Positions 43,098 through 52,032 of a stretch of 64,000 nucleotides of DNA are shown piece after piece (within the stretch, counting starts at the first letter, position 1; the number at the start of each line of letters is the position of its first letter). The position numbers and the translations under genes were made by a program. The notes beneath the pieces were generated by a model. It saw only the letters and a list, made by a program, of their open reading frames with translations, did not search any database and was not told where the DNA came from. This DNA is from Variovorax sp. Root318D1 (GTDB lineage Bacteria > Pseudomonadota > Gammaproteobacteria > Burkholderiales > Burkholderiaceae_C). Location: contig NZ_LMCQ01000001.1 of assembly GCF_001424835.1 (NCBI RefSeq), forward strand, positions 342,284 through 406,283, written 5' to 3'.

Positions 43098-44087
43098 ATG
43101 AACCCACGCCGTCGCTTCACCAATGGCCTCGTCGCCAGCACGCTCCTCGCACTGCCCCTGTTCGCGGGCGCGCAGGGCTGGCCCACGAAGCCCATCACGC
43201 TCGTCATTCCTTTTCCACCGGGCAATACCGCGGACCTGGTAGCGCGCGCCCTGCAAGAGCCGCTGCGCCAGGCCCTGGGGCAGGCCGTGGTGGTCGACAA
43301 CCGGCCCGGCGCCGGAGGCAATCTGGCGCTGCAGGCGGTCGCACGCGCCGCCAATGACGGCCATACGCTGCTGGTCACCACCGGTTCGCCGCTGGTCATC
43401 AACCCGGCGCTCTACAAAACCCCCGGATTCGATGCCGAGCGGGATTTCGCGCCCGTGGCCGTCGTGGGCTCGATCCCGATGGTGTTGATCGCGCGCAAGG
43501 ACCTGCCGGTGACCAGCTTTGCCGAGCTTGTCGGCTACCTGCGCGCCAACGCGTCGACAGTGAGCTTCGCCTCTGTCGGACAGGGAACGTTCACGCATCT
43601 CGGAATGGAACTGTTGTCCCGTTCGCTGGGGCTCAGGTTGACACATGTTCCCTACAAGGGCGCCAGCGCCGCGCACGCGGACCTGATAGGCGGCCGGGTG
43701 GACATCATGTTCGACAGCGTGGCTTCTTCCCACGTGGTGCTGAAGGCCGGGCGCGTGAAGCCGCTTGCGGTGTCGGCCCCGGTTCGCACGCCCTTCCTGC
43801 CGGACGTCCCGACCATCATGGAGGCCGGTGGCGCCGATCTCCAGGGGTTCGAGGTCACGGTGTGGACTGGCGTCTTCGCCCCGGCCGGCACGCCGCAGAA
43901 CGTGGTGCAGCGGGTCAACGAGGAAGTCAACCGCCAGCTGCGATCCGAAGCGTTTAAGGCCCGCATGGCAGCGCAGCTCATCCGGGCCGACGATCCCATG
44001 TCGCCGGCCGACTTCGCCGCCCGGGTCAAGGCCGATCGCGCGCGCTGGACCTCGGTCGCCCGCAGCAACAACGTGGAGCTGCAATGA
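43098..44087 (+). CDS. Bug/TctC-family periplasmic solute receptor
   Basis: 329 residues with signal peptide (MNPRRRFTNGLVASTLLALPLFAGA) and Bug motifs VIPFPPGNTADLVARALQEPLRQ and HVPYKGASAAHADLIGG. Orphan receptor, no TctAB genes near. Overlaps the next gene by 4 nt. Binds the substrate of the NIPSNAP/cupin/CMD pathway, by inference. Confidence 0.93.
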   Translation: MNPRRRFTNGLVASTLLALPLFAGAQGWPTKPITLVIPFPPGNTADLVARALQEPLRQALGQAVVVDNRPGAGGNLALQAVARAANDGHTLLVTTGSPLVINPALYKTPGFDAERDFAPVAVVGSIPMVLIARKDLPVTSFAELVGYLRANASTVSFASVGQGTFTHLGMELLSRSLGLRLTHVPYKGASAAHADLIGGRVDIMFDSVASSHVVLKAGRVKPLAVSAPVRTPFLPDVPTIMEAGGADLQGFEVTVWTGVFAPAGTPQNVVQRVNEEVNRQLRSEAFKARMAAQLIRADDPMSPADFAARVKADRARWTSVARSNNVELQ

Positions 44088-44815
44088 AGACGCGCGAGGC
44101 CGGTCTCGGTGCGTTGGACGCGATCTACCGGGGGCTGGGCGCGCGCGACATCTTCGCGCGCACCGGCGTGAGCGATGCCGACAAGGCGCTCATGCGCATC
44201 TCCGCGCTGCTGGGCGTCGGCCACACCGGCTCGCTCTTGCGCGAGGCCTTGGTCGATGCACTGGCGAACGCGCTCACCGGCGTCCAGTCCGAAGACCTGA
44301 TCATCCACCTGGCGTCGTACGTGGGCATCGCCCGTGCCCACGACGCGATGCGCATGCTCGCATCGACACTGGAAGCGTTGGGGCATGCGCACGATGTGGG
44401 CACGTCGGCCGATACGCACGCCGGCAAGCCGTTGGCAGAACGCTTCACATCGGGAATGGCGCAGTACGCGCGGCTCGACGGCCCCCGGGCGCACCAGCAG
44501 CTTGCGTTCTACGATGAGCTGTCGCCCGACCACTACCGCTACGCGATGGGAATGTTCGGCTGCACGTTCGACCGGCCGTCCCTGGACGTGCGGGCACGCG
44601 AGATCGCCACGGTGAGCGTGCTGGCGGCCATGGGCACAGCGCCCGGCCAACTGGGCTTTCATGCGCGCGTGGCACTCGGGCAGGGCGTGGAGAAGACGCT
44701 GCTGCCCGAAATCCTGCTCTACGTGCAGCTGTTCGCGGGGCTCCCGGCGGCGAACAACGCCGCCACGGTGCTGCGCGACCTGGTCGTGGCGCCTTTGCGG
44801 CCCGGGTCTGTCTGA
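44084..44815 (+). CDS. Carboxymuconolactone decarboxylase-like protein, two CMD domains
   Basis: 243 residues made of two AhpD/CMD-like helical repeats (first: SALLGVGHTGSLLREALVDALANALTGVQSEDLIIHLASYVGIARAHDAM; second: REIATVSVLAAMGTAPGQLGFHARVALGQGV). The CxxC of AhpD peroxidases is absent, so a decarboxylase or lyase role is more likely. Translationally coupled to the Bug gene. Confidence 0.85.
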   Translation: MKTREAGLGALDAIYRGLGARDIFARTGVSDADKALMRISALLGVGHTGSLLREALVDALANALTGVQSEDLIIHLASYVGIARAHDAMRMLASTLEALGHAHDVGTSADTHAGKPLAERFTSGMAQYARLDGPRAHQQLAFYDELSPDHYRYAMGMFGCTFDRPSLDVRAREIATVSVLAAMGTAPGQLGFHARVALGQGVEKTLLPEILLYVQLFAGLPAANNAATVLRDLVVAPLRPGSV

Positions 44816-44889
44816 CGAGCCAAGCTGGAGCATCAGAAAATCGGTTCGAAGTGCGGGGACGGACGCACATGCAGCGACAGGAGGAACGC

Positions 44890-45774
44890 ATGTCCATCAG
44901 GCCCCTCGTCGGGAGCGGTGAGATCGTCGAGCGCGTTGCGTCGACGAGGTCGGCGCTCGATATGTCCTGGCTCGACGGAAGAGTGCGCCTGGACCATCGC
45001 CACTGGCAGTCCGCGGAGACGGACGTCGTGTGGACAGCGCCCCAGCACCTGCTCGTACTCACGGACAGCGGACGCACGGCGCGAACCCTGATGCGCGCGA
45101 ACGGCAAGGTCGTCTACGACGGCGCCGACTACGCGGGCGCGCTGACCTTCGTGCCGGCAGGGACCGAGCGGCGCAACGTCTATCTGGATGCCCGCCTGTC
45201 CTATACGGCGCTGTGGATCGACCCAAGTTTCGGAAGCTCGGCCTTGCCGGACGGCATCGGCATCACCAACGCGCGCGACGAGGTCCTGCGTGTCCTGATC
45301 GCCAGCCTGCGCGACGAACTGCTGGCCGGCTGGGGCCCGTCGGTGGGCTATGTGGAGCATCTGACCGCGCTCGTCCTGGATCGGCTGGCAGCCGTCGGCG
45401 GCCGGGCCGCATCGCCGCTCCCGCCGGCGCGGCACGCCGCGCTTTCTCGCCCGGCCAGCGAAAGGGTGCGCGACTATGTGCGTGCCCATGTGGGGACGGA
45501 TCTCTCGATCAAAGACATGGCCGCCGTCGCCGGCCTCGCCCCGGACAGTTTCGCGCGGCGTTTCAAGGCGACGACCGGCATGTCTCCCTATGCGTTCGTT
45601 CTGGAGGAGCGCGTGCGGCAGGCCGAAGCCCTGCTGGCCGAAACTCGCGAGCCCATCGGCGGCATTGCCATCCAGCTCGGCTTTGCCAGCCAGAGCCACC
45701 TGACGTCCACGTTCCGGCGGCAACGCGGGATCACGCCGCTGGCCTTTCGCGCGAATTTCATTCCGCGATCCTGA
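44890..45774 (+). CDS. AraC-family transcriptional regulator
   Basis: 294 residues; N-terminal cupin-like sensing domain and a C-terminal pair of helix-turn-helices (LSIKDMAAVAGLAPDSFARRFKATTGMSPYAFVL; IGGIAIQLGFASQSHLTSTFRRQRGITPLAFRANF). ATG at 44890 has AGGAGG 5 nt upstream, better than longer starts. In front of and co-directional with the PaoABC-type operon, which it likely regulates. Confidence 0.9.
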   Translation: MSIRPLVGSGEIVERVASTRSALDMSWLDGRVRLDHRHWQSAETDVVWTAPQHLLVLTDSGRTARTLMRANGKVVYDGADYAGALTFVPAGTERRNVYLDARLSYTALWIDPSFGSSALPDGIGITNARDEVLRVLIASLRDELLAGWGPSVGYVEHLTALVLDRLAAVGGRAASPLPPARHAALSRPASERVRDYVRAHVGTDLSIKDMAAVAGLAPDSFARRFKATTGMSPYAFVLEERVRQAEALLAETREPIGGIAIQLGFASQSHLTSTFRRQRGITPLAFRANFIPRS

Positions 45775-45927
45775 CAAGCCTCCCGGTTTCTGAAAGACGG
45801 CACGCCACGCGTCTTCGCATACTTTCATCGCAAGAAGAAACCGGCTTCCGTTGGCGAAAGGGCTCGATGCCCGATGCCGCCGATCCCGGGACCGGCGAAT
45901 CAACCCTCTCAAGGTGACAGACACACG

Positions 45928-46620
45928 ATGACTCCATCCGACGACGATGCCCTGACGCGCAATGCGACCGTCACGCGCCGCGAATTCCTGGCCGACACCG
46001 GCGTGACCGGTGGTGCGGCAGCGCTGATGCCGATGTGGTCCAACCCGGCGCGGGCGCAAGCCGGACGCGAAGACGGTGCAGCCGCCTTTGCCGAGATCGC
46101 ATTGCGCATCAACGGCCGCGAGCACCGGTTGAACGTGGACACCCGCACGACGCTGCTGGACCTGCTGCGCGAGAACCTCGCACTGACCGGCACCAAGAAA
46201 GGCTGCGACCACGGGCAATGCGGTGCGTGCACCGTGCTGGTGGAAGGGCGTCGGATCAATTCCTGTCTCGCGCTTGCCGTGCTGCATGACGGCGCGGCGC
46301 TCACCACCATCGAGGGCCTGGCGCGCGGCGATGCGCTGCATCCGGTGCAGGCCGCCTTCATCGAGAACGACGGCTTCCAGTGCGGGTACTGCACCCCGGG
46401 GCAGATCTGCTCGGCCGTGGGCATGCTGGACGAAGCCGCCAGGGGCGCGGCGAGTTTCGTGACACCGGACGTGCGGGCGAGCGGGCAGGTGGAGCTGACC
46501 GATGCCGAGATTCGCGAGAGGATGTCCGGCAACATCTGCCGATGCGGCGCGTATCAGGGCATCGTGTCCGCGGTCAGGTCGGTGGCCCTGCCCACGGGCC
46601 GCCGGAGGGCTCGCGCATGA
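45928..46620 (+). CDS. paoA: Aldehyde oxidoreductase [2Fe-2S] subunit (PaoA/YagT-like)
   Basis: 230 residues with a twin-arginine signal (TRREFLADTGVTGGAAALMP, residues about 16-35). Two [2Fe-2S] sites follow (GCDHGQCGACTVL with RRINSC; GYCTPGQICS with NICRCGAY). A PaoA-type TAT signal exports the assembled heterotrimer to the periplasm. ATG at 45928 chosen because it starts just ahead of the TAT motif; the preceding spacer has AAGGTGACAG. Overlaps paoB by 4 nt. Confidence 0.9.
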   Translation: MTPSDDDALTRNATVTRREFLADTGVTGGAAALMPMWSNPARAQAGREDGAAAFAEIALRINGREHRLNVDTRTTLLDLLRENLALTGTKKGCDHGQCGACTVLVEGRRINSCLALAVLHDGAALTTIEGLARGDALHPVQAAFIENDGFQCGYCTPGQICSAVGMLDEAARGAASFVTPDVRASGQVELTDAEIRERMSGNICRCGAYQGIVSAVRSVALPTGRRRARA

Positions 46621-47627
46621 AGCCCTTCGCGTACCTTCGCCCGGCCGACGAAAGCGCAGCCATCGAGGCGGCCAGCCGCGAACCCCGCTCGACGATGTTC
46701 ATCGCCGGCGGCACCAATCTCGTCGATCTCATGAAGGAGGGCGTGGCCACGCCCGGCCGGCTGGTCGACCTGAACCGCCTGCCGCTCTCGCGCATCGAAA
46801 CCACGGCCCGGGGGCTGCGCCTGGGGGCGCTCGCCCGCAACAGCGACACCGCCAACCACGCCGCGGTGCGGCAACGCTACCCGCTGCTGAGCCAGGCCAT
46901 CCTCGCCGGCGCGTCGGGTCAGTTGCGCAACGTCGCCACCAACGGCGGCAACCTGCGCCAGCGCACGCGTTGTCCCTATTTCTACGATGTGAACCAGCCC
47001 TGCAACAAGCGCCTGCCGGGCTCGGGCTGCGGCGCGCTGCAGGGCTTCAATCGCCACCACGCGGTGCTGGGGGCGAGCGAGCAGTGCATCGCCACCTACC
47101 CGGGCGACATGGCGCAGGCCCTGCACGCGCTGGAGGCCACGGTGCAGGTGCGAGGCCCGGACGGCCGCCGCGCCATTCCCATTGCCGATTTCCACCGGCT
47201 GCCCGGCAACGAGCCGCAGCACGACGCGAACCTCGCGCCCGGCGAACTGATCACCGCGATCGACCTGCCCGCCGATGCGGCGCGCTTCGCCTCGCGCTCC
47301 GTCTACCTGAAGGTCCGCGAGCGCGCGAGCTACGCCTTTGCCTTGGTGTCGGTCGCTGCCGCGGTGGACATGGACGGCGACCGGATCCGCGAGGCGCGCC
47401 TGTGCCTGGGCGGCGTGGCGCACAAGCCCTGGCGGGTGCGGGAGGCGGAGGCGATGCTCAAGGGTGCCCGCCCCGGCGCAGCCACGCTGCGGGCCGCCGC
47501 CGAGGCCGGGCTTGCAGAAGCCAGGCCGCGCGCGCACAACGGGTTCAAGGTCGAGCTCGCCCAGCGCCTGCTGGTGCGCGCGATCTCGCAGCTGACCCTC
47601 GACCACGCGACGGAGCGCCGCGCATGA
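46617..47627 (+). CDS. paoB: Aldehyde oxidoreductase FAD/[4Fe-4S] subunit (PaoB/YagS-like)
   Basis: 336 residues. FAD-binding CO dehydrogenase flavoprotein fold: FIAGGTNLVDLMKEGV and TNGGNLRQRTRCPYF. The insertion with RCPYFYDVNQPCNKRLPGSGCGA carries the cysteines of the extra [4Fe-4S] cluster that marks PaoB. Overlaps both neighbours (ATGA each side), a tightly coupled operon. Confidence 0.92.
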   Translation: MKPFAYLRPADESAAIEAASREPRSTMFIAGGTNLVDLMKEGVATPGRLVDLNRLPLSRIETTARGLRLGALARNSDTANHAAVRQRYPLLSQAILAGASGQLRNVATNGGNLRQRTRCPYFYDVNQPCNKRLPGSGCGALQGFNRHHAVLGASEQCIATYPGDMAQALHALEATVQVRGPDGRRAIPIADFHRLPGNEPQHDANLAPGELITAIDLPADAARFASRSVYLKVRERASYAFALVSVAAAVDMDGDRIREARLCLGGVAHKPWRVREAEAMLKGARPGAATLRAAAEAGLAEARPRAHNGFKVELAQRLLVRAISQLTLDHATERRA

Positions 47628-49804
47628 GGCCCAATGCGCAACCTGTCGTCGGCCAGGCCGTCTCGCGCGTCGACGGCCGCCTCAAGGTGACGGGCCAGGC
47701 GCGATATGCCGCGGAGTTCCCTTTCGACGGGCTGGTGCATGCGGTGGCGCTGAACAGCAGCATCGCGGCCGGCACCATCCGCGACATCGACACCCGTGCG
47801 GCCGAACGCCTGCCCGGCGTGCTGGCCGTCATCACCCACCGGAATGCGCCGCGTATGCCGGCGCAAGAGAGGCAGACGCCGCAGAACCGGCTGACCCGCG
47901 CGGTCCCGGTGCTGCAGGACAGCCAGATTCACCACCACGGGCAGTTCATCGGCATCGTGGTGGCCGAGACGATCGAGCAGGCCCGCCACGCGGCAAGGCT
48001 GGTGGCGGTGAGCTACGACGCGCGGCAGCCGGCCGTCGTCTTCGACGACCATATCGAGAACGCGTATGCGCCGCCCGTCGTGAATGCGGGGATCAAGACC
48101 GACTCGGCGCACGGCAACGCGGATGCCGGCCTAGCGGCGTCGGCGATGCGCGTGGATGCGGTGTACGACACGCCCATCGAGCACCACCACCCGATGGAGT
48201 CGCACTCGACCATCGCCGTCTGGGACGGCGACCACGTGACCGTGCACCATTCGCTGCAGATGGTGATGGAAGCCGTGCCGACGATCGCAGCCACCTTCGA
48301 GATCCCGCGCGAGAACGTGCGTGTGCATTCGCCTTTCGTCGGCGGCGGCTTCGGCAGCAAGATACAGACGCGCGACAACGCGGTGCTCGCCATCCTGGCG
48401 GCGCGCATCGTGCGCCGGCCGGTGAAGCTCATGCTGACGCGCCAGCAGATGTTCATGAACGTCGGCTTGCGCCAGCACAACCGGCAGCAGATCAGGCTGG
48501 GCGCGGACGCCGACGGCCGCCTGCGGGCCGTGGTCCACGAGACGATGACCCACACCTCGATGACCGAGGAGTTCGTCGAGCAGACGGGTGTGATGGCCCG
48601 GATGATGTATGCCACGCCGAACTCGCGCGTCACGCACCGCGTGTTCCGGCTGAACGTGCAGACGCCCAAGTGGACGCGCGCTCCGGGCGAGGCGCCGGCG
48701 AGTTTCGCGCTCGAATCGGCGATCGACGAACTCGCGGCGGCGATGAAGCTCGATCCGATCGCGCTGCGGCTGCGCAACGACACACCGATGGACGCCGATA
48801 CCGGCCTGCCGTTCTCGTCGCGCTCACTGGCCGAGGCCCTGCGCCTGGGCGCGGAGCGATTCGGATGGCATCAGCGCAAGGCCGAGCCGCGCGCCACGAA
48901 ACGCGGGCACTGGCTGATCGGCCATGGGGTGGCGGCATCGTCGCGCGGCGCGCCATTCCGCGGCGCATCGGCCAGGGTGAGCATCACCCGCCGCAGCCGC
49001 GTGGACGTGCGTGCACTGGTGGAAATGGCCGCCACCGACATCGGCACCGGCAGCTACACCATCGTGGCGCAGGCGGCGGCGGACGCGCTGGGGCTGCCGC
49101 TGGACCGCGTGGAGGTGCGGCTGGGCGACTCGGCCCTGCCGCGCACGCCCGGCTCGGGTGGGTCGTGGGGGGCGGCCACCTTCACTGCGGCCGCGCAGGC
49201 GGCGTGCCGCCAGGCGATGGACGAATTGCAGGCGCGCTCGACCCTGAGGTTCGTGCGCCGACCCACGGTGGCCGAGCTGATGCAGGCCGCCGGCGTGAAC
49301 GCCCATTCGGCCAGCGTCGACATGCCCGGCCCGGACCCTGCCAAGGCCACGCATTCGCACTACACCTTCGGCGCGAATTTCTGCGAGGTTTGGGTCGACG
49401 AGGACCTGGGCATCGTGAAGATCCCCCGCTTCACGGCGGCGATCGCTGCCGGCCGCATCCTCAACCCGAAGACCGCGCGCTCGCAGATCGTGGGCGGCAT
49501 CGTCTGGGGGCTGGGCAACGCGCTGATGGAAGAGTCGGTGCTCGAGACGCGGGACGGCAGCTTCATCACCCGCACGCTGGCCGACTACCACGTGCCGGTG
49601 AGCCTGGACATCGGCGACATCGATGTCGTGTTCGTGCCGGAGACCGATCCGCGCGTGAACCCGATGGGCGCCAAGGGCATCGGCGAGATCGGTGTGATCA
49701 GCGTCGCCGCCGCGGTGGCGAATGCGGTCTACAACGCGACGGGGCGGCGGGTGCGCTCGCTGCCGCTGACGCCGGATAAGGTGCTTGCGGGAGCCACGGG
49801 CTGA
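47624..49804 (+). CDS. paoC: Aldehyde oxidoreductase molybdopterin-cytosine-dinucleotide subunit (PaoC/YagR-like)
   Basis: 726 residues; xanthine oxidase-family catalytic subunit. Motifs: VGQAVSRVDGRLKVTGQARYAAEF at the start, FVGGGFGSKIQTRDN for cofactor binding and GAKGIGEIGVISVAAAVANAV with the catalytic Glu near the C-terminus. Oxidises aromatic aldehydes to acids in the periplasm in E. coli. The maturation gene paoD (XdhC-like) is absent downstream, where a decayed region starts. A much longer ORF in this frame is only an accident of base composition. Confidence 0.92.
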   Translation: MRPNAQPVVGQAVSRVDGRLKVTGQARYAAEFPFDGLVHAVALNSSIAAGTIRDIDTRAAERLPGVLAVITHRNAPRMPAQERQTPQNRLTRAVPVLQDSQIHHHGQFIGIVVAETIEQARHAARLVAVSYDARQPAVVFDDHIENAYAPPVVNAGIKTDSAHGNADAGLAASAMRVDAVYDTPIEHHHPMESHSTIAVWDGDHVTVHHSLQMVMEAVPTIAATFEIPRENVRVHSPFVGGGFGSKIQTRDNAVLAILAARIVRRPVKLMLTRQQMFMNVGLRQHNRQQIRLGADADGRLRAVVHETMTHTSMTEEFVEQTGVMARMMYATPNSRVTHRVFRLNVQTPKWTRAPGEAPASFALESAIDELAAAMKLDPIALRLRNDTPMDADTGLPFSSRSLAEALRLGAERFGWHQRKAEPRATKRGHWLIGHGVAASSRGAPFRGASARVSITRRSRVDVRALVEMAATDIGTGSYTIVAQAAADALGLPLDRVEVRLGDSALPRTPGSGGSWGAATFTAAAQAACRQAMDELQARSTLRFVRRPTVAELMQAAGVNAHSASVDMPGPDPAKATHSHYTFGANFCEVWVDEDLGIVKIPRFTAAIAAGRILNPKTARSQIVGGIVWGLGNALMEESVLETRDGSFITRTLADYHVPVSLDIGDIDVVFVPETDPRVNPMGAKGIGEIGVISVAAAVANAVYNATGRRVRSLPLTPDKVLAGATG

Positions 49805-49959
49805 GCTGTTGGTTTCCCCGATCTCTGTCCGCCTCGGAGTTTGGTCTAGAGGGCCAGCCCAAGACATTGTTTTTTGCCCGCTTTTTTGCAGCACTGTGTG
49901 ATCAACGACTTACCTGTCTTCTGATCCACCAGTCTGTTCCCCTTGGGCAAGAGAGGAGG

Positions 49960-50180
49960 GCCGGACGGCGCAGAGGTTGCGCGACAGCGACTTTCTGGTG
50001 GCCAGGCCGTTCTGGGTTTTCAACGTTGCGCAGATCGACGGCCTCCCGCCTGAGCTTGGCGAAAGCGGCACGGGTGAGATGTCGCCATCGCCTTCCAGTG
50101 CCGTCGAGCGGGCACTGCGACGGATCGGTAGGTGCGAGGCGAAGGTCTGCTATGGCTTTGAAGGGGCCATGTATCTGCCC
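49960..50180 (+). pseudogene. Decayed fragment of an ArdC-like antirestriction protein
   Basis: In one plus-strand frame the sequence reads FWVFNVAQIDGLPPEL, then about 40 residues later EAKVCYGFEGAMYLP. In ArdC (DUF1738 / ArdC N-terminal plus zincin) proteins the segment YTVFNVDQIEGLP is followed by ADIRHGGNRAYYSP at about the same spacing. There is no start codon or zincin HELTH motif, so it is a remnant. Such genes travel with plasmids and ICEs. Confidence 0.5.
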
Positions 50181-50420
50181 TGGTCTGCGCGATTCACTGA
50201 TGGCCTCGGTGGCCCAATCGATAGGATTCACTCCAGCTGAGCGTCCGCTCGGCCGCTACCCGTATACCGGCTGCGTTGGCTCAGTGCAGCAGATAGAAGC
50301 GATAGTCCGAACCGCCTGCGGCCGCTCCCCTTCGACAGCCTCTTGCCAGCGGGGCGAAACGCCCCATCCGCAGAATGAAGCGCAACGCTCTTGCGATGAT
50401 GACCATGGTGTGTGCGCTGC
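50181..50420. other. Intergenic region, no gene recognised
   Basis: 240 bp after the ArdC-like remnant. On the minus strand a short frame ends in GGSDYRFYLLH and a stop at 50281, but no family could be assigned. Probably more decayed DNA of mobile origin. Confidence 0.35.
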
Positions 50421-52022
50421 TTAGGCTCCGCGCCGCAGGACCTTGCCCGGTCGTGCCTCGGTTAGCGAAGCGTCGCGCATCACGGCAGTTCCGTTGACAA
50501 AAACGTGAGCCACACCCGTCGACTTGACGTTCGGGTTTTCCAACGTGGAGTGACATTGGATTCGATCGAGATCGAAGACTGCGAGGTCCGCGTAGTATCC
50601 CGCCCGGAGTTCTCCCCGCTGCTCCAGCCGGAAACGCCGTGCGGGAGTCCAGGTCAGTCGCCCTACCGCCTCGACAATATCCAGGACGCGCTGATCTCTC
50701 ACGTACTTCTGAAGGAACGACGCTGCCCACGAGAAAGCGATCGGCGAGAAGCGCAGGTCTTTCAAAGCGCCCACTTCACTGACGGACACGCCATCGGAAA
50801 TCACCATGCAGTCGGGCTGCCGGATCAACGTATCAATGTCAGCTTGGCTCGATACCCGTCCGCACCACATCAAGCGAGACATCTCGGCGCCTTCTTCCAG
50901 GAGGAGGTCGCAGATGCAATCCCAAGGCGTGGATTGCCGCTCGGCGGCAATCTGCTGAATGGTTTTTCCCATGTAAGACGGGTTCGCTCCGCAATGGTAG
51001 AGAACCAGCAAGTCCCACCGGTGGTCGGCAAGCAACTTCCAGTTGGGAAATGCGTTCTCCTGCAAGCGCGCACGGGAAGGTCCGGGTCGCAGTAGGGACC
51101 GCAGTTCGTCGCTTGGCAGCTCAAGTGCCCAAGTCGGGAGAGATGCAATGACTTTCGTGGGCCCCCATTCATCGGGAATGACATCGAAGCCCACATCGGC
51201 GCCATCGTCGCGCGCCCAGCGCACCATCTCCAGCAGACGATCCGCCGCGCCCTGCGGCGCGCCGTACTTCGGAGCTATGTGAGACAGCTGGAGTTTGGAC
51301 CGGGTCGTGCGAGCGATGCCGAGCGCTTCACCCACTCCCATTTCGATCAACCAGTCGCGGTTGCGGACGTGACTGGCGTACACCACGTCGAACTCCGCCG
51401 CAATCGCACCTGCCTCCAAGAGTTCCACGGCGGTCGCATGCATGCCTGGCGCGTACTCCAGTCCAGTGGAGATACCAATCGCGCCGTCGTCAAGAGCTTG
51501 GCGCAGATACTTCCCCATCGCTGAGAGTTCGTCCGCACCGGCTGCGGAACTAGCTGTTCCCTTGACAGCAAGGCGAACCGTACCGTGGCCCACGTATGAA
51601 GCGACGTTCAATACGGGACGCGTGGCTTGGAGCACGTCGAGGTATTCGGCGAACGTCCTCCAGGTGATCTCTGTCGAATCCTGCACCGCGAGAAGGTGCT
51701 TCCTCAGCAAAATAGGGTCGGCGCAAGGTGCACAGCTATGACCGCAATTGCCGGCGATCTCGGTCGTGACTCCCTGCGTGATCTGACTTTGGCCACCGGA
51801 ATCCTTGAGAAACGCAGCATCCGAGTGGGTATGAATATCGATGAACCCAGGTGCAACGATCAAGCCAGAGCAGTCGATCCTCTGACGCGCCGGTGCGTCG
51901 ACGATGCCTTGCTGCACCCACACGATCCGTTCGCCTGCGATGGCCACCGTGCCCACGAAGGGCTCCGCTTGGCCCTCGCTCGCGACAACCTGGCCGCCGA
52001 CGAGTAGGTAATCGATCATCAT
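50421..52022 (-). CDS. N-acyl-D-amino-acid deacylase (D-aminoacylase) family amidohydrolase
   Basis: 533 residues of the amidohydrolase superfamily, D-aminoacylase branch. Metal and catalytic residues: H64-T-H66-S-D, C93 in GNCGHSCAP, His in YASHVRNRD, His in LQLSHIAP and Asp in VISDGVSVSE. It hydrolyses N-acyl-D-amino acids or similar amides. 10 nt after the Bug receptor stop on the same strand. It begins the block of peptide- and amide-like catabolic genes. Confidence 0.9.
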   Translation of the reverse strand: MMIDYLLVGGQVVASEGQAEPFVGTVAIAGERIVWVQQGIVDAPARQRIDCSGLIVAPGFIDIHTHSDAAFLKDSGGQSQITQGVTTEIAGNCGHSCAPCADPILLRKHLLAVQDSTEITWRTFAEYLDVLQATRPVLNVASYVGHGTVRLAVKGTASSAAGADELSAMGKYLRQALDDGAIGISTGLEYAPGMHATAVELLEAGAIAAEFDVVYASHVRNRDWLIEMGVGEALGIARTTRSKLQLSHIAPKYGAPQGAADRLLEMVRWARDDGADVGFDVIPDEWGPTKVIASLPTWALELPSDELRSLLRPGPSRARLQENAFPNWKLLADHRWDLLVLYHCGANPSYMGKTIQQIAAERQSTPWDCICDLLLEEGAEMSRLMWCGRVSSQADIDTLIRQPDCMVISDGVSVSEVGALKDLRFSPIAFSWAASFLQKYVRDQRVLDIVEAVGRLTWTPARRFRLEQRGELRAGYYADLAVFDLDRIQCHSTLENPNVKSTGVAHVFVNGTAVMRDASLTEARPGKVLRRGA

Positions 52023-52032
52023 GCTGGTTGGC

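Noticed and set aside
46502-49804. An 1100-codon open frame spanning paoB and paoC
   Set aside because: Only the part from 47624 has xanthine-oxidase-family sequence; the upstream part is an out-of-frame reading of paoB, open because of high G+C.
49862-49890. T6 runs after paoC as a rho-independent terminator
   Set aside because: The nearest stem (GGGC-CA-GCCC) is only 4 bp and 9 nt from the T-run.
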